Part shown: positions 34,601-45,000 of the stretch, one piece after another
How positions within the stretch are numbered: the first letter of the stretch is position 1
Layout: each line of letters begins with the position of its first letter
Assembly (NCBI GenBank): GCA_016946835.1
Contig: JACVTC010000005.1
Location: 640,001 to 685,000 of the forward strand
DNA: 45,000 nt
Reading direction: 5' to 3'
DNA from: Neocallimastix lanati (nom. inval.)
Taxonomy: Eukaryota > Neocallimastigomycota > Neocallimastigomycetes > Neocallimastigales > Neocallimastigaceae
Made by a program: the position numbers and the translations under genes
The notes under the pieces: model-generated
Database searches by the model: none
The model's input: only the letters and a program-made list of their open reading frames with translations
Told to the model about the DNA's origin: nothing

Positions 34601-35160
34601 TTTTATTATTATTCTATCCTTTTAATATTTCTTTTGCTTTACTTTATTTTGTTATATTATTTTTAATCTATTGGTAATATTAATACAGAAATTGTAAAAA
34701 AAAAAATAATAATAATAATAATAAAATAAATTAAAATAAATAGTAGAATATTAAATATAAAGTACAGATTGAATAAAATAAAATAAAATAAAATAAAATA
34801 AAAAAAAAAGAGAGAATGGTATTAAAATCTCATAATTACTAAATATAACAATTCCATAATTGAATTCTATTCTATTTTTCCTTTCTTTTCATTTTATTCT
34901 ATTTTACTACTTTACTGTGTTTTGCTCTATTTTACTTTTCTTTATTTCATTCTATTTTACTTTTCTTTATTTTGTAATATAATAAAAAAGAAATAAAAAA
35001 TAAAAAAAGAATTAAAAAAAAAAATAAAATAAAGTAAAATGAATGACATAGAAAATAAAAATAATCACAAAAAACTTTCCTGCTTTTAATATTCATTTCT
35101 AAATAAAGTAATTAACAGTAAAAATCCTAAAAAAAAAAAAAATTAAAAAAAAAATATTCT
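34601..35160. other. AT-rich stretch, no gene seen
   Basis: Contains a local TTTTACTTTTCTTTATTTC-type repeat at 34860-34975 and A-rich runs. No coding signal. Confidence 0.5.
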
Positions 35161-35455
35161 GATTATTATGTACTTACTATGTATTTACTATGTATTTACT
35201 ATGTACTTACTATGTATTTACTTTGTATTTACTATGTATTTACTTTATAGTTACTTTATAGTTAATATGTATTTACTTTATAGTTACTATGTACTTACTA
35301 TGTAATTACTATGTACTACTATGTATTTACTATACAATTACTATGTACTTACTATGTATTTACTTATAATTATTATGTATTTACTTTATAGTTAATATGT
35401 ACTTACTATACAATTACTATGCAGTTAATTTGTGATTACTATGTACTTACATTAT
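35161..35455. repeat. 11-bp TACTATGTATT minisatellite
   Basis: About 25 units of ACTATGTATTT with variants ACTATGTACTT, ACTTTATAGTT and ACTATACAATT. The unit contains G and C, unlike most satellites here. Confidence 0.85.
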
Positions 35456-37074
35456 GTTTATATACATACATACATAATTAATATTTATATTCATGTACAT
35501 ATTCACATTTATATTCATAATTATATTTATATTTATATATTTATATTTATATTCACATTTATATTCATAATTATATTCATATTTTGACAAATATAAAAAT
35601 AAATATAAATAACACTATCAATTTATGGAAATTGAATAAATTTACTTTTTTTTTTTTTTTTTTCTACCTTTAACTAGAATGATGGCTACAAAGAACTTTA
35701 AAAATAAATAAATAAATAAATAATACTAATAATAATAAATACATAAATAACTTTATTTTATTTTATAATGTTTTATAAAGTTTTATATATCCTTTTAAAT
35801 AGATAAATAATGTATAAAATAAAATAAAACTGAAAAAAAAAAAAAAAAAAAAAAAAAAAAGGAATCATAGTTAAAATCAAAATATTAATAAATATTATAT
35901 ATTTATATTTTGTATAATATTAATGTAATAAAAAAAACATGGATAGTTTATATAATGTATAATTAAAGATGATCAATATCAATGATCAATGACATATATA
36001 TAATATGTATGAAATAGTATTAAATTTAATTTTGAAAAAAAAAAAAAAAAAAAAAAAAAAGGACTGTTAAAATTTTAAACGGTGGAAATTACATTACATT
36101 CAACCTAATCATAAATAATTAAATTAAATATTAAATTAAATAAATAAATAATTATTGATTAAATAAATAATTATTGATTGAATAAATAATTATTGATTGA
36201 ATAAATAATTATTGATTAAATAAATAATAAAATCAAATAAATAAAATATAAATAAAAAATAATTCAATGAATGTATACTAATTAAATAAATAGATGACAA
36301 AGAACCAATAAATCAATGAATGCTTTCTATAATGAGTTAAGTCAAAAATATTTCTATGATTGTAGATGTTTCTTTCTTTTTTCTTTTTTTATTATTTAAA
36401 AAAAAAAAAAAAAATTTATTTCATTATTCTTTATTTTTTCTGTTAACTTTTTTTTTTTTTTTTTAATTGAAAAAATAGCTAAATAAAAAAAAAAACGTTT
36501 GAAACTTCATTCTTCTTAACTTAATGGATAGATAGATAAATAAATAAAAATTAATGGTTATTACTTCTTTGAATTATTTATATTTAATCAAACTAATGAA
36601 AAAATAATAAATAAAAATTGATTGATATATTACATATAATACATTATGTAAGTACATTTACATCAACATTATGACTACATTATAGTAATGATGTATTTAT
36701 ATAATGTATACAAAATAAGATAAAATAGCCAATGATAACAGAGGTTAGACTACCAAACAAAAGTTTTTTAAAATAAGATTAATTCCATCCATCAATAAAT
36801 ATATATAAATAATAGCAAAGAAAGTTTGGTTGGTATTCATTTCATTTCATTCCTTCAATAAAATAGAAATAAAAATAAAATTAATTTTTATTACCATATT
36901 TGTTAACTTTTAACTTTTTATGAAATTAAACCTTTTTTTTTTTTTGTTTATTTGTTTGAAATGGCTTATTTCAACTTTACTCCCATTTAAACATTATCAT
37001 ACTATATGTTATCTATAAATATTTGAGTAATTGATTAATTAAATAATTAAATAATTAAATAATAAAAAGAGTTT
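35456..37074. other. AT-rich stretch with small repeats
   Basis: Holds A runs at 35837-35861 and 36037-36060, a T run at 35646-35662, and four 19-bp AAATAAATAATTATTGATT units at 36131-36235. No gene seen. Confidence 0.5.
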
Positions 37075-37195
37075 TTATTAATAAATAATAATAAATAATA
37101 AATAATAAATAAATAATAACAACAATAATAAATAATAAATAATAAATAAATAATAACAATAATAAATAATAAATAATAAATAAATAATAAATAAT
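37062..37195. repeat. composite satellite in reverse orientation
   Basis: AATAAAAAGAGTTTTTATTAATAAA is the near reverse complement of the composite core, followed by AATAATAAATAATAAAT units. Confidence 0.7.
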
Positions 37196-37960
37196 CATAT
37201 ATATTATATATAATATATATAATATAGAGATAGATAAAATAAAAATTAATAAATAAAATAAAAAATATAAAAATACAAAATTAAAAAAATTAAAAAAATT
37301 TTTTTTTTGTATCTAATATAAAATGAAATGAAAAATAGGAAAAGAAGAGAAGGTCACTTCATCATTTTAATTTTTATTTATTTACTAATATGAGATAGAG
37401 ATTAACTACTCTTTCTTTTCATTAACTACTTTTTCTTTTTTCTTCTTCATCCATTCCATTCCATTGAATGATTACTTGATCTATATACATTATTACATTT
37501 ATATTTTATCATATATCATAATATTTACATAATATTTCATTAATAGAATAATAAGATTGAAAAAAAAAAAAAAAAAAGGAAGAAAAGGAGAGATAAAAAA
37601 AAAAAAAAGATAAAAGAATTTAGTTGGCTAATTAATTATTTATTATTTATTATTTATTATTTATTTATTTTTGTAATACTTGTTCTTTTTGAATTCATAC
37701 TTAAAAAAATAAATGAATAAAGTAAAATAAAAAAAAAAAATAAGGAATAGTCAAAAGGAATTATAGGAGTTAAGAGATATTTAGGAATATGAATAAATAT
37801 GCAAAAGAAATCAATTTTAATAAATAAATAAACCAAAGTTAAAAAAAAAATAAAAGAAAATAAAGAAAACTTATATATATCTATAAATAAAAGGAAGTAA
37901 AGTTAGTATAATATTATTAAGATAAATAAAATAAATTTGTTTTTCATTCTTCACTTAACC
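37196..37960. other. AT-rich stretch, no gene seen
   Basis: A/T runs and a short TTATTTA block at 37635-37665. No coding signal. Confidence 0.5.
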
Positions 37961-38415
37961 TATATTTATTATTATTTATTATTTATTATTTATTAATAAA
38001 TACTCTTTTTATTATTTATTATTTATTATTTATTAATAAATACTCTTTTTATTATTTATTATTTATTATTTATTAATAAATACTCTTTTTATTATTTATT
38101 ATTTATTAATAAATACAAATACTCTTATTATTTATTATTTATTGTTATTAATAAATACTCTTTTTATTATTTATTATTTATTATTTATTAATAAATACTC
38201 TTTTTATTATTTATTATTTATTATTTATTAATAAATACTCTTTTTATTATTTATTATTTATTATTTATTAATAAATACTCTTTTTATTATTATTTATTAT
38301 TTATTAATAAATACTCTTATTATTATTTATTATTTATTATTTATTAATAAATACTCTTATTATTATTTATTATTTATTGTTATTAATAAATACTCTTATT
38401 ATTATTTATTATTTA
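37961..38415. repeat. 40-bp composite satellite, 11 copies
   Basis: Unit: TACTCTTTTT, then about three TATTATT units, then TTTATTAATAAA. TACTC occurs at about 38001, 38041, 38081, 38119, 38157, 38197, 38237, 38277, 38312, 38352 and 38391, a period of 35-40 bp. TTTATTAATAAA is a perfect palindrome. Confidence 0.9.
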
Positions 38416-38776
38416 ATTATCTAATTATTATTCAGTTATTTAATTGTTATGTGAAGGATAAGAAATAAAAGAAATATTATTGATATCAAATATAATATAA
38501 ATTAATTCCATTGCATAAATAATACACCATTAAATTTAGTATACATTGAGGATAGAAATAAAACAAAAAAAAAGAGAAAAAAAAATAAAAAATAAAAAAA
38601 TAAGAAATAAAACGATGACTAACTCCATTAAATTGCCAAATTTGGTTATTATTTTTAGTAAATTCTTTTTTTTTTTTTTTTCACTTCTTTTTATTCACTT
38701 ACTTTTTATTTATTCACTTATTTAATACTGTTATGATTACTATTATTATTATTTTATTTATTTATTTATTCACTTA

Positions 38777-38808
<32 letters not shown>

Positions 38809-39674
38809 GCAAAAAATTAAATTTTAATATTATATATGATAATATATAATTAATATACTCTATTATATCTTCTTATATCTTCATTTATGCCTTAGCTAAA
38901 TCCAACAAAACAGCCATGTATTGTAGAAATAAACTTTAAATAATACTAAAGTCCATATCCATTGAATTACGTTCATTCCGTGTATATAAATTGTATTTGT
39001 AAAAAATGTAAATGAATACAGAAAAAATATAAATAAATAAATAAATAATAAATAAATAAATAAATAAATAAATAGTAATATAAATAAATAAATAAATAAA
39101 TAAATAATATACATATTGAAAAGTAAAAATAAATATATATATATTTGGTCAACATATTGATTCTCGAGGAAAAAAAATATTTATTTTATTTGATTTTAAA
39201 ATTTTAGATAAATAAATTAATAAATAAATAAATAAATAAATAATATTAATTATACTATCAATAATAAATAAATATATAAATAAATAAATACTATTAAGAA
39301 ATAAACAAAAGAGTGAACTCTTTTGAGAAAGTTAATAAAAAAATGAAATATAAATATAAAAAAAAAAAAAGTATAAAATAAAAAAAAAAAAAAAAGAAAA
39401 GAAACTTTATATATAATCAAAGCTATCTCTCATTATTTTTATTTTTATTTATATATTTATATTTTTATATATATTTTTTTCATCGTTTTATTTTTTTGTT
39501 GACTCTAAATAATGCTATGTATTGTGTATAGAGATGGAAGGCTATCCCATCGGCTGATATACTTTATTTTGTTTACAATGATTATGCAATTATTTATGTT
39601 TACATTAAGTGTTTATTATTTATTATGTATGAAATTATTGGAATTCTTATCGGTTGTTTGTAATGTATGTTAAC
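38416..39674. other. AT-rich stretch with one possible RT relic
   Basis: Includes (AAATA)n and (AATAAATA)n blocks (39028-39110). At 38888-38917 the minus strand encodes MAVLLDLAKA, like RT motif A, followed at once by a stop. No other support for a gene. Confidence 0.4.
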
Positions 39675-40275
39675 TATTTATTTATTATTTATTATTTATT
39701 AATAAATACTCTTAATTAATATTTATTATTTATTATTTATTATTTATTATTTATTATTTATTATTTATTATTTATTTATTATTTATTATTTATTATTTAT
39801 TATTTATTATTTATAATTTATTATTTATTAATAAATACTCTTTTTATTATTTATTATTTATTATTTATTAATAAATACTCTTTTTATTATTATTTATTAT
39901 TTATTATTTATTATTTATTATTTATTATTTATTATTTATTATTTATTATTTATTAGTTATTATTTATTATTTATTATTTATTATTTATTATTTATTATTT
40001 ATTATTTATTATTTATTAGTTATTATTTATTAGTTATTATTTATTATTTATTATTTATTATTTATTATTTATTAATAAATACTCTTTTTATTATTTATTA
40101 TTTATTATTTATTAATAAATACTCTTTTTATTATTATTTATTATTTATTATTTATTAATAAATACTCTTTTTATTATTTATTATTTATTATTTATTAATA
40201 AATACTCTTTTATTTATTATTTATTTATTATTTATTATTTATAATTTATTATTATTTATTATTATTATTTATTTA
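39675..40275. repeat. (TTATTTA)n with interspersed composite units
   Basis: About 600 bp. Composite TTTATTAATAAATACTC cores occur at roughly 39707, 39836, 39876, 40080, 40120, 40162 and 40202, embedded in 7-bp TTATTTA units and three TTAGTTA variants. Confidence 0.9.
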
Positions 40276-40331
40276 TAATTATTATTTATTATTCAATTAT
40301 TTGATTATTTAGTTATTTAATTATTATTTAA

Positions 40332-40480
40332 TATAATAAATGATGATTACTATTAACTATCATCAATTATCATTTATTATTTATTTTATTAATATTACTA
40401 TCTATATAATAAATGATGGTTACTATTAACTATCATCAATTATCATTTATTATTTATTTATTAATATTACTATCTATTAC
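40332..40480. repeat. ~74-bp tandem duplication
   Basis: Two nearly identical copies of TATAATAAATGATGATTACT through AATATTACTATCTAT. The copies differ by a few bases (GATGATT/GATGGTT and one T). Confidence 0.85.
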
Positions 40481-40872
40481 TTTGGATATTTATTATTATT
40501 AATTATTATTGATTTATTGATTAACTATACAAATCAAGATTTTATGATAAATGTTTTTATTTACAGTATTTGCACTAATTATTGCTACTACTTTTATTAA
40601 TATATACTGAATTATATATATATATATATATATATGAATAATAATAATAATAATAATAACTACTCATAATTAATAATTCTCTATTTATATTTATTGGTAA
40701 TTAGATATGGAGACTTATAAAAAAATAAAAAAAAAAACTTATATCCCTTTAACAAAAATAATATAAAACAAAAAAGAAAAGGAAGAGAAAAAAAAATTAA
40801 TTATATTAAAAAATAATAATTTTATTTTATTTTATTTTATTTTATTTTATTTTATTTATACTTTTATTATTT

Positions 40873-40905
<33 letters not shown>

Positions 40906-41314
40906 GTTATTTATTATTTAAAATTTTTAATATATATATATATATATATTTTTTTTTTTTTTCTTATGTTATTGTTATTAAGTCTGACAGAAGGAAGGAT
41001 TATCGATATATGTTTTTTTTTTTTTTTTTTAAGTCCGTTTTTTTTTTTTTTTTTTATAATTATTATTTATTATCTTATTAAAATATTGTTTATATTATTT
41101 ATATTTTTTTTTATTATTATTATCATTATTTATTATTATTATTATTATTTTTATTATTATCTTTTTAATTTTTATATTAATTATTTAACATTATTAATTA
41201 ACTACTGTTTTATTATTGTTGGTAGTAGCAGTTGTAGAGTATTATTAAAAATTGATGATTATAAATTACAAAAAAAAAAAATTTTTTTTTATATAAAACA
41301 TTGATAAATATATG

Positions 41315-41349
<35 letters not shown>

Positions 41350-41852
41350 CATTTCCATAATATAAATATATATATATATTTTTTTTTCTTTTTCGAATCT
41401 AAAAAAAAAAAATAAAATAAAATAAAATAAATAATAATAAATAAAATAAAAATAAAAATAAAAAAAAAAAAATAAATGCATCCGTCCTTTTAAATTATAA
41501 AAATAATAATAAAAAATTAATTTTGTTTTTTACTTTTTTTTTTTTTTTTTTTTATATTATTATTAAATTAATACTATTATATTGTTTATATTGTTTATAT
41601 TGTTTATATTTATTATATTGTTTATATTGTTTATATTGATTGATATTTTTTTTTAAAAAAAAAAAAAAAAAAAAAGTAATTGAAAACAATGATGATAATA
41701 ATAATTAATAATGACTTTTATATTTCTATATTTATTTGTTTATTTACTTGTATATACTTATTTTATTTGATGTGGCTATTGTTGTAGTCGTTGTTTTATT
41801 ATTATTACCATTACTATTATTATTATTTTAATTAATATTTCATAATAATAAT

Positions 41853-41889
<37 letters not shown>

Positions 41890-41943
41890 TAAAAAATTAT
41901 AAAATTAAAAAAAAAAAAAAAAAAAATCCTTTTTTTTTTTTAA
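40481..41943. other. AT-rich 3' flank of the membrane-protein gene
   Basis: Homopolymers of 15-30 bases and (TTGTTTATA)n units at 41580-41640; open frames are low complexity. No gene seen. Confidence 0.5.
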
Positions 41944-42436
41944 TTATGTTAAACTTAAATCTACAAATTGTCTTAGAAGGAAATGATCCTGTAGTTTTAA
42001 GGTAATTTCAATTTGGGTATAGAGTAGTAATAGTTGTAAGGAATATTTCCAGTTGACGAGTAGTATCACCATAATTAGAATGGATATCACCGTATGAAAT
42101 GTATAGAGTATGGTATGAAGGATGCAGATAAGCTTAATGTTATTTTCGGTCGCCCTCGGATCCGAATTGGCAAAATCTACCGATTTATCATGCATATAGT
42201 GTAAGATCGTCTTGTCAATACATTCATACGAGAGACAGGACTTCTTGATCCCCATTATACTTCCATTTAAAGAACTATTACTTTCCGGTGCTTCTATCTT
42301 CATCTTTAAATATTCATTATTTAATCGATCTTGACTGCTTTTATACGGCTTCTGTATATCTTGTTTCGAGCCACTGGCGGATCCAACAGTAATGGTAATT
42401 GAATTGGTTTTACTATTAATATCACCTTCATATTTT

Positions 42437-42475
<39 letters not shown>

Positions 42476-43014
42476 AATATTAATATTAATAAAAATATAC
42501 AGATAAAGATACATTCATTATTATTATTGTTGTTGTTGTTATTATTATTGTTATTATTGTTGTTGTTATTATTATTGTTATTATTATTGTTATTATTATT
42601 GTTGTTGTTGTTATTATTATTGTTGTTGTTATTATTATTGTTGTTGTTATTATTATTGTTGTTGTTATTATTATTGTTGTTGTTATTATTATTGTTGTTG
42701 TTATTATTATTGTTGTTGTTGTTATTATTATTGTTGTTATTATTATTGTTGTTGTTGTTAATTAAGATTTGGTTAGTTAGTTGTTTCGATTTTTTGAGTT
42801 CATTTAATGAATAAGAAAAAAAAAAAAAAATTAGTAATCATAGTTTATTTATAATATTTATATTGAATGTAAAATATAATAATAAAAAAATAGATAGATA
42901 GATAAACAGAGAGAGAAAGATAGATATTTATTTTTTTATTATTATTATTATTTATAAATCATTATAGAAAAAAATATAAAAATATAAAAAAATATATATA
43001 TATATAAATATATA

Positions 43015-43060
<46 letters not shown>

Positions 43061-43382
43061 ATATATATATATATAAAAAAAAAAAAAAAAAATTACCTTG
43101 TGAAGATTCTAATTTTGTATTACTCTTGACAACTAATTCCTCTGAACCCGAAATAGAATGATTAATATTATTATTAAAGTTTCCCAATCGATCTTGACCT
43201 ATCATTCTTATTGGCGATGGATTAATGGAGGCCAGTTTTTGAAGTTGCTGGTCTCTCAGCTTCACCCATGATTGATGCTTTCTATAGTTTAAGATAAAGG
43301 TACTGATGGAGATCACCAATTCAAGTAGAGAAAACTAGTTTAGGGGATGAACGAAAGAGAGGAAAAAGAAAGAAAGAAATAA

Positions 43383-43428
<46 letters not shown>

Positions 43429-44018
43429 TTAGTTAGAATATCAAAAAAAAAAAAAAAATAAAAAAAAAACATTAGTTAGAATATCAAAAAAATAAAATAA
43501 AAAAAAAAAAAAATAAATTAATAACGAAATAAAATATATTAATGATATACATATATACATATATCCATATATTCATATATTCATATAAATATATATATAT
43601 TTATTTATTTATTTATATCTCCTTTAAATATGATATTTATATATATATATATATGAAATGTTTTTTTTTTTTTTTTTTATTTTTTTTTATTTTTTATTTT
43701 TTATTTATTTATTTACCCATAGTACCAATACAGTAATGGCATAATCACTTCTCATACCGAAAAATTTACCATCATCAAAGAAGGCAATAAAGGTAATCAC
43801 ACTGGTAATAATATACAATAGAAGAGAGATACCGTTCAGAGTGGTAAAGAGAACATCGGAATAGATATGCGCGAATTGCATTCGAAAGACTTTGAACCAG
43901 GAAAGCCAAAAAACAATTTCTATGAATTTAATGTAATATTTATATATATATATATTTAAGATGATGATGAAAAAAAAAAAATATATATATATATATATAT
44001 ATTTAAGATGGTGATCAA

Positions 44019-44058
<40 letters not shown>

Positions 44059-44075
44059 TATTTAACATAATGATG

Positions 44076-44130
<55 letters not shown>

Positions 44131-44386
44131 AATATTTACGAATACACAAGGACATAAGAATAACTTCTAATGATATATAATTAAAATATTTATGGAATTC
44201 ATATTTTTGTGTGAGCAGAGCTAACATTAATATCAATGAAATAATAAATTGCATAACACAACATAATTCTAAACTGTTGGTCGTTTTTGATCGTTTGGTC
44301 TTCCTTCCTATTAAAAAATAGTTATATATCGTTATAACGACACCTATGGCACATAATATAAATTTAATTATAGTTTCTCCTGACAT
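41944..44386 (-). CDS. polytopic GPCR-like membrane protein, four exons
   Basis: I assembled 44386-44140, 43919-43717, 43334-43097 and 42425-41944 (389 codons plus TAA). Donors are GTAAAT, GTAAAT and GTAATT; acceptors are CATAG, CTAG and GAAG. Phases 1, 0 and 1 all match, and all junctions fall in continuous protein. Hydrophobic helices lie near residues 7-26, 39-59, 71-93, 104-129 and 142-166. A hydrophilic Ser/Asn-rich loop of about 145 residues follows, then one or two helices near 314-345 and 346-365. Five plus two helices with a long third inner loop resemble a seven-TM receptor. I recognise no DRY or NPxxY motif, so receptor identity is a guess; an orphan membrane protein is the safe call. 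Confidence 0.75.
42426..43096 (-). other. intron 3 of the membrane-protein gene with (AAY)n repeat
   Basis: 671 bp, donor GTAATT at 43096 and acceptor GAAG ending at 42426. It contains poly-A/poly-T runs (43019-43055), (AT)n and the trinucleotide array at 42520-42757. There is no CT on the plus strand between about 42780 and 42900, hence no minus-strand AG acceptor that could make the repeat an exon. Confidence 0.75.
42520..42757. repeat. TTR trinucleotide array with 18-bp higher-order unit
   Basis: On the plus strand, blocks of ATT alternate with blocks of GTT. From about 42625 to 42730 the order ATTATTATTGTTGTTGTT repeats as an 18-bp unit. On the gene strand it is a mix of AAT and AAC only. 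Confidence 0.9.
43335..43716 (-). other. intron 2 of the membrane-protein gene
   Basis: 382 bp. It contains a duplicated TTAGTTAGAATATCAAAAAA at about 43430 and 43473, and A runs of more than 35 bases. Confidence 0.75.
43920..44139 (-). other. intron 1 of the membrane-protein gene, threefold repeated
   Basis: 220 bp made of three copies of a block: (TA)n, TTTAAGAT, GRTGATSA, then an A run. The copies start near 43943, 44001 and 44057 and differ mainly in (TA)n and A-run length. Confidence 0.75.
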
Positions 44387-44599
44387 TTTTTTTTTTTTTT
44401 TTTTTTTAATTATGAATTATATAAAATATATGTATATATGTATATATATATGTATATATATATATGTATTTTTTTTTTTTTTTATTTAGGTAATTATTAT
44501 TATTATTATTATTATTATTATAGTATTGGTATAATTGATTATAGTAGTAATATTATAGTATATATATTATAGTATATATATTGATAATGCTTTTTAATT
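44387..44599. other. 5' flank of the membrane-protein gene
   Basis: T run, (ATAT)n and an (ATT)n run at 44493-44521 directly upstream of the start codon. Presumed promoter; no motif recognised. Confidence 0.5.
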
Positions 44600-44945
44600 T
44601 TATATATAATTTTTTTTTTTTTTGTATTTTGTATTTTATTTTATTTTATATGTGTGTAAATATTTGATTTTTAATTTTTAATTTTTATATTTTTTTTTTT
44701 TTTTTTTTTTTGTATTTTGTATTTTATTTTATTTTATATGTGTGTATATATTTGGTTTTTAATTTTTAATTTTTATATTTTTTTTTTTTTTTTTGTATTT
44801 TGTATTTTATTTTATTTTATATGTGTGTATATATTTGGTTTTTAATTTTTAATTTTTATATTTTTTTTTTTTTTTTGTATTTTGTATTTTATTTTATTTT
44901 ATATGTGTGTATATATTTGATTTTTAATTTTTAAGTTTTATATAT
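44600..44945. repeat. four ~83-bp tandem repeats
   Basis: Each copy has a T run, TGTATTTTGTATTTTATTTT, ATATGTGTGTA and TTTTTAATTTTTAATTTT. The TGTATTTTGT cores are at about 44623, 44711, 44794 and 44877 (88, 83, 83 bp). A truncated copy may continue beyond. Confidence 0.9.
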
Positions 44946-45000
44946 AATTTTTTGTATTTTTTTTTATATTTTTTTATATTTTTTTTTTTTTTTTTTAATT

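Noticed and set aside
42392-42814. Plus-strand frame of about 100 leucines
   Set aside because: It is the translation of a TTA/TTG trinucleotide array in an intron of the opposite-strand gene; no real protein of this kind is expected.
42510-42830. Asn-rich exon of the membrane-protein gene in the same array
   Set aside because: The minus-strand frame is open, but no AG acceptor exists in the 100 bases upstream, and the exon 3 to exon 4 join already keeps phase perfectly.
1-45000. tRNA, rRNA, snRNA genes or CRISPR arrays
   Set aside because: I looked for tRNA B-box-like GGTTCGAAT, conserved snRNA starts and spaced identical repeats; only AT satellites and GTTCGAA words without cloverleaf context were found.

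Overview
The window is extremely AT-rich eukaryotic nuclear DNA. It has long A or T homopolymer runs, islands of somewhat higher GC that coincide with genes, short introns with GTAA donors and AG acceptors, and Asn-rich tracts written mostly as AAT. Fungal-type proteins (an Mdm1/SNX13-like PXA-RGS protein, a signal peptide-TM-SH3 protein) and this base composition fit an anaerobic gut fungus (Neocallimastigomycota) best. That assignment is an inference; another AT-rich lineage such as a dictyostelid is not excluded by sequence reading alone. All genes and retroelements that can be oriented with confidence read on the minus strand, except one weak retroelement tail at 8.1-9.0 kb.

Layout: (1) 1-5187, the 5' part of a large two-exon gene with two TM segments, a PXA domain and an RGS domain split by an Asn tract, followed by a long low-complexity region with six lysine/serine repeat units; it runs off the left edge. 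(2) 5.2-9.6 kb, AT-rich spacer with TTTA and TTATTTA repeats and a probable retroelement 3' tail. (3) 9633-9983, an intact spliceosomal SmD3 gene. (4) 10.3-22.6 kb, a graveyard of non-LTR (LINE-type) retrotransposons, mostly one family, all on the minus strand and largely nested head to tail. At three or more junctions the poly(A) tail of one copy (seen as poly-T) abuts the interior of the next. The best copy (18510-21299) is a 929-codon open frame, but endonuclease and reverse transcriptase are joined across an in-frame internal deletion. (5) 24004-25347, a secreted/membrane acidic protein with a cytoplasmic SH3 domain. (6) 25.3-41.9 kb, about 16.5 kb without a recognisable gene, filled with AT-only satellites, including a recurring composite unit built on a TTTATTAATAAATACTC core. 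(7) 41944-44386, a four-exon gene for a polytopic (GPCR-like) membrane protein that I assembled by matching splice sites and phases; its introns and upstream region carry tandem repeats.

The host genes do not form one pathway: membrane tethering/lipid binding, splicing, an SH3 membrane protein and an orphan membrane protein. The most unusual content is the retroelement cluster: an N-terminal domain with an RRM-like pattern, a conserved C-terminal zinc-binding motif and LLGG motif, a hypervariable Asn/Ser linker, several independent internal deletions, and a 268-bp patch copied almost perfectly from one element into another, flanked by an 8-bp direct repeat.
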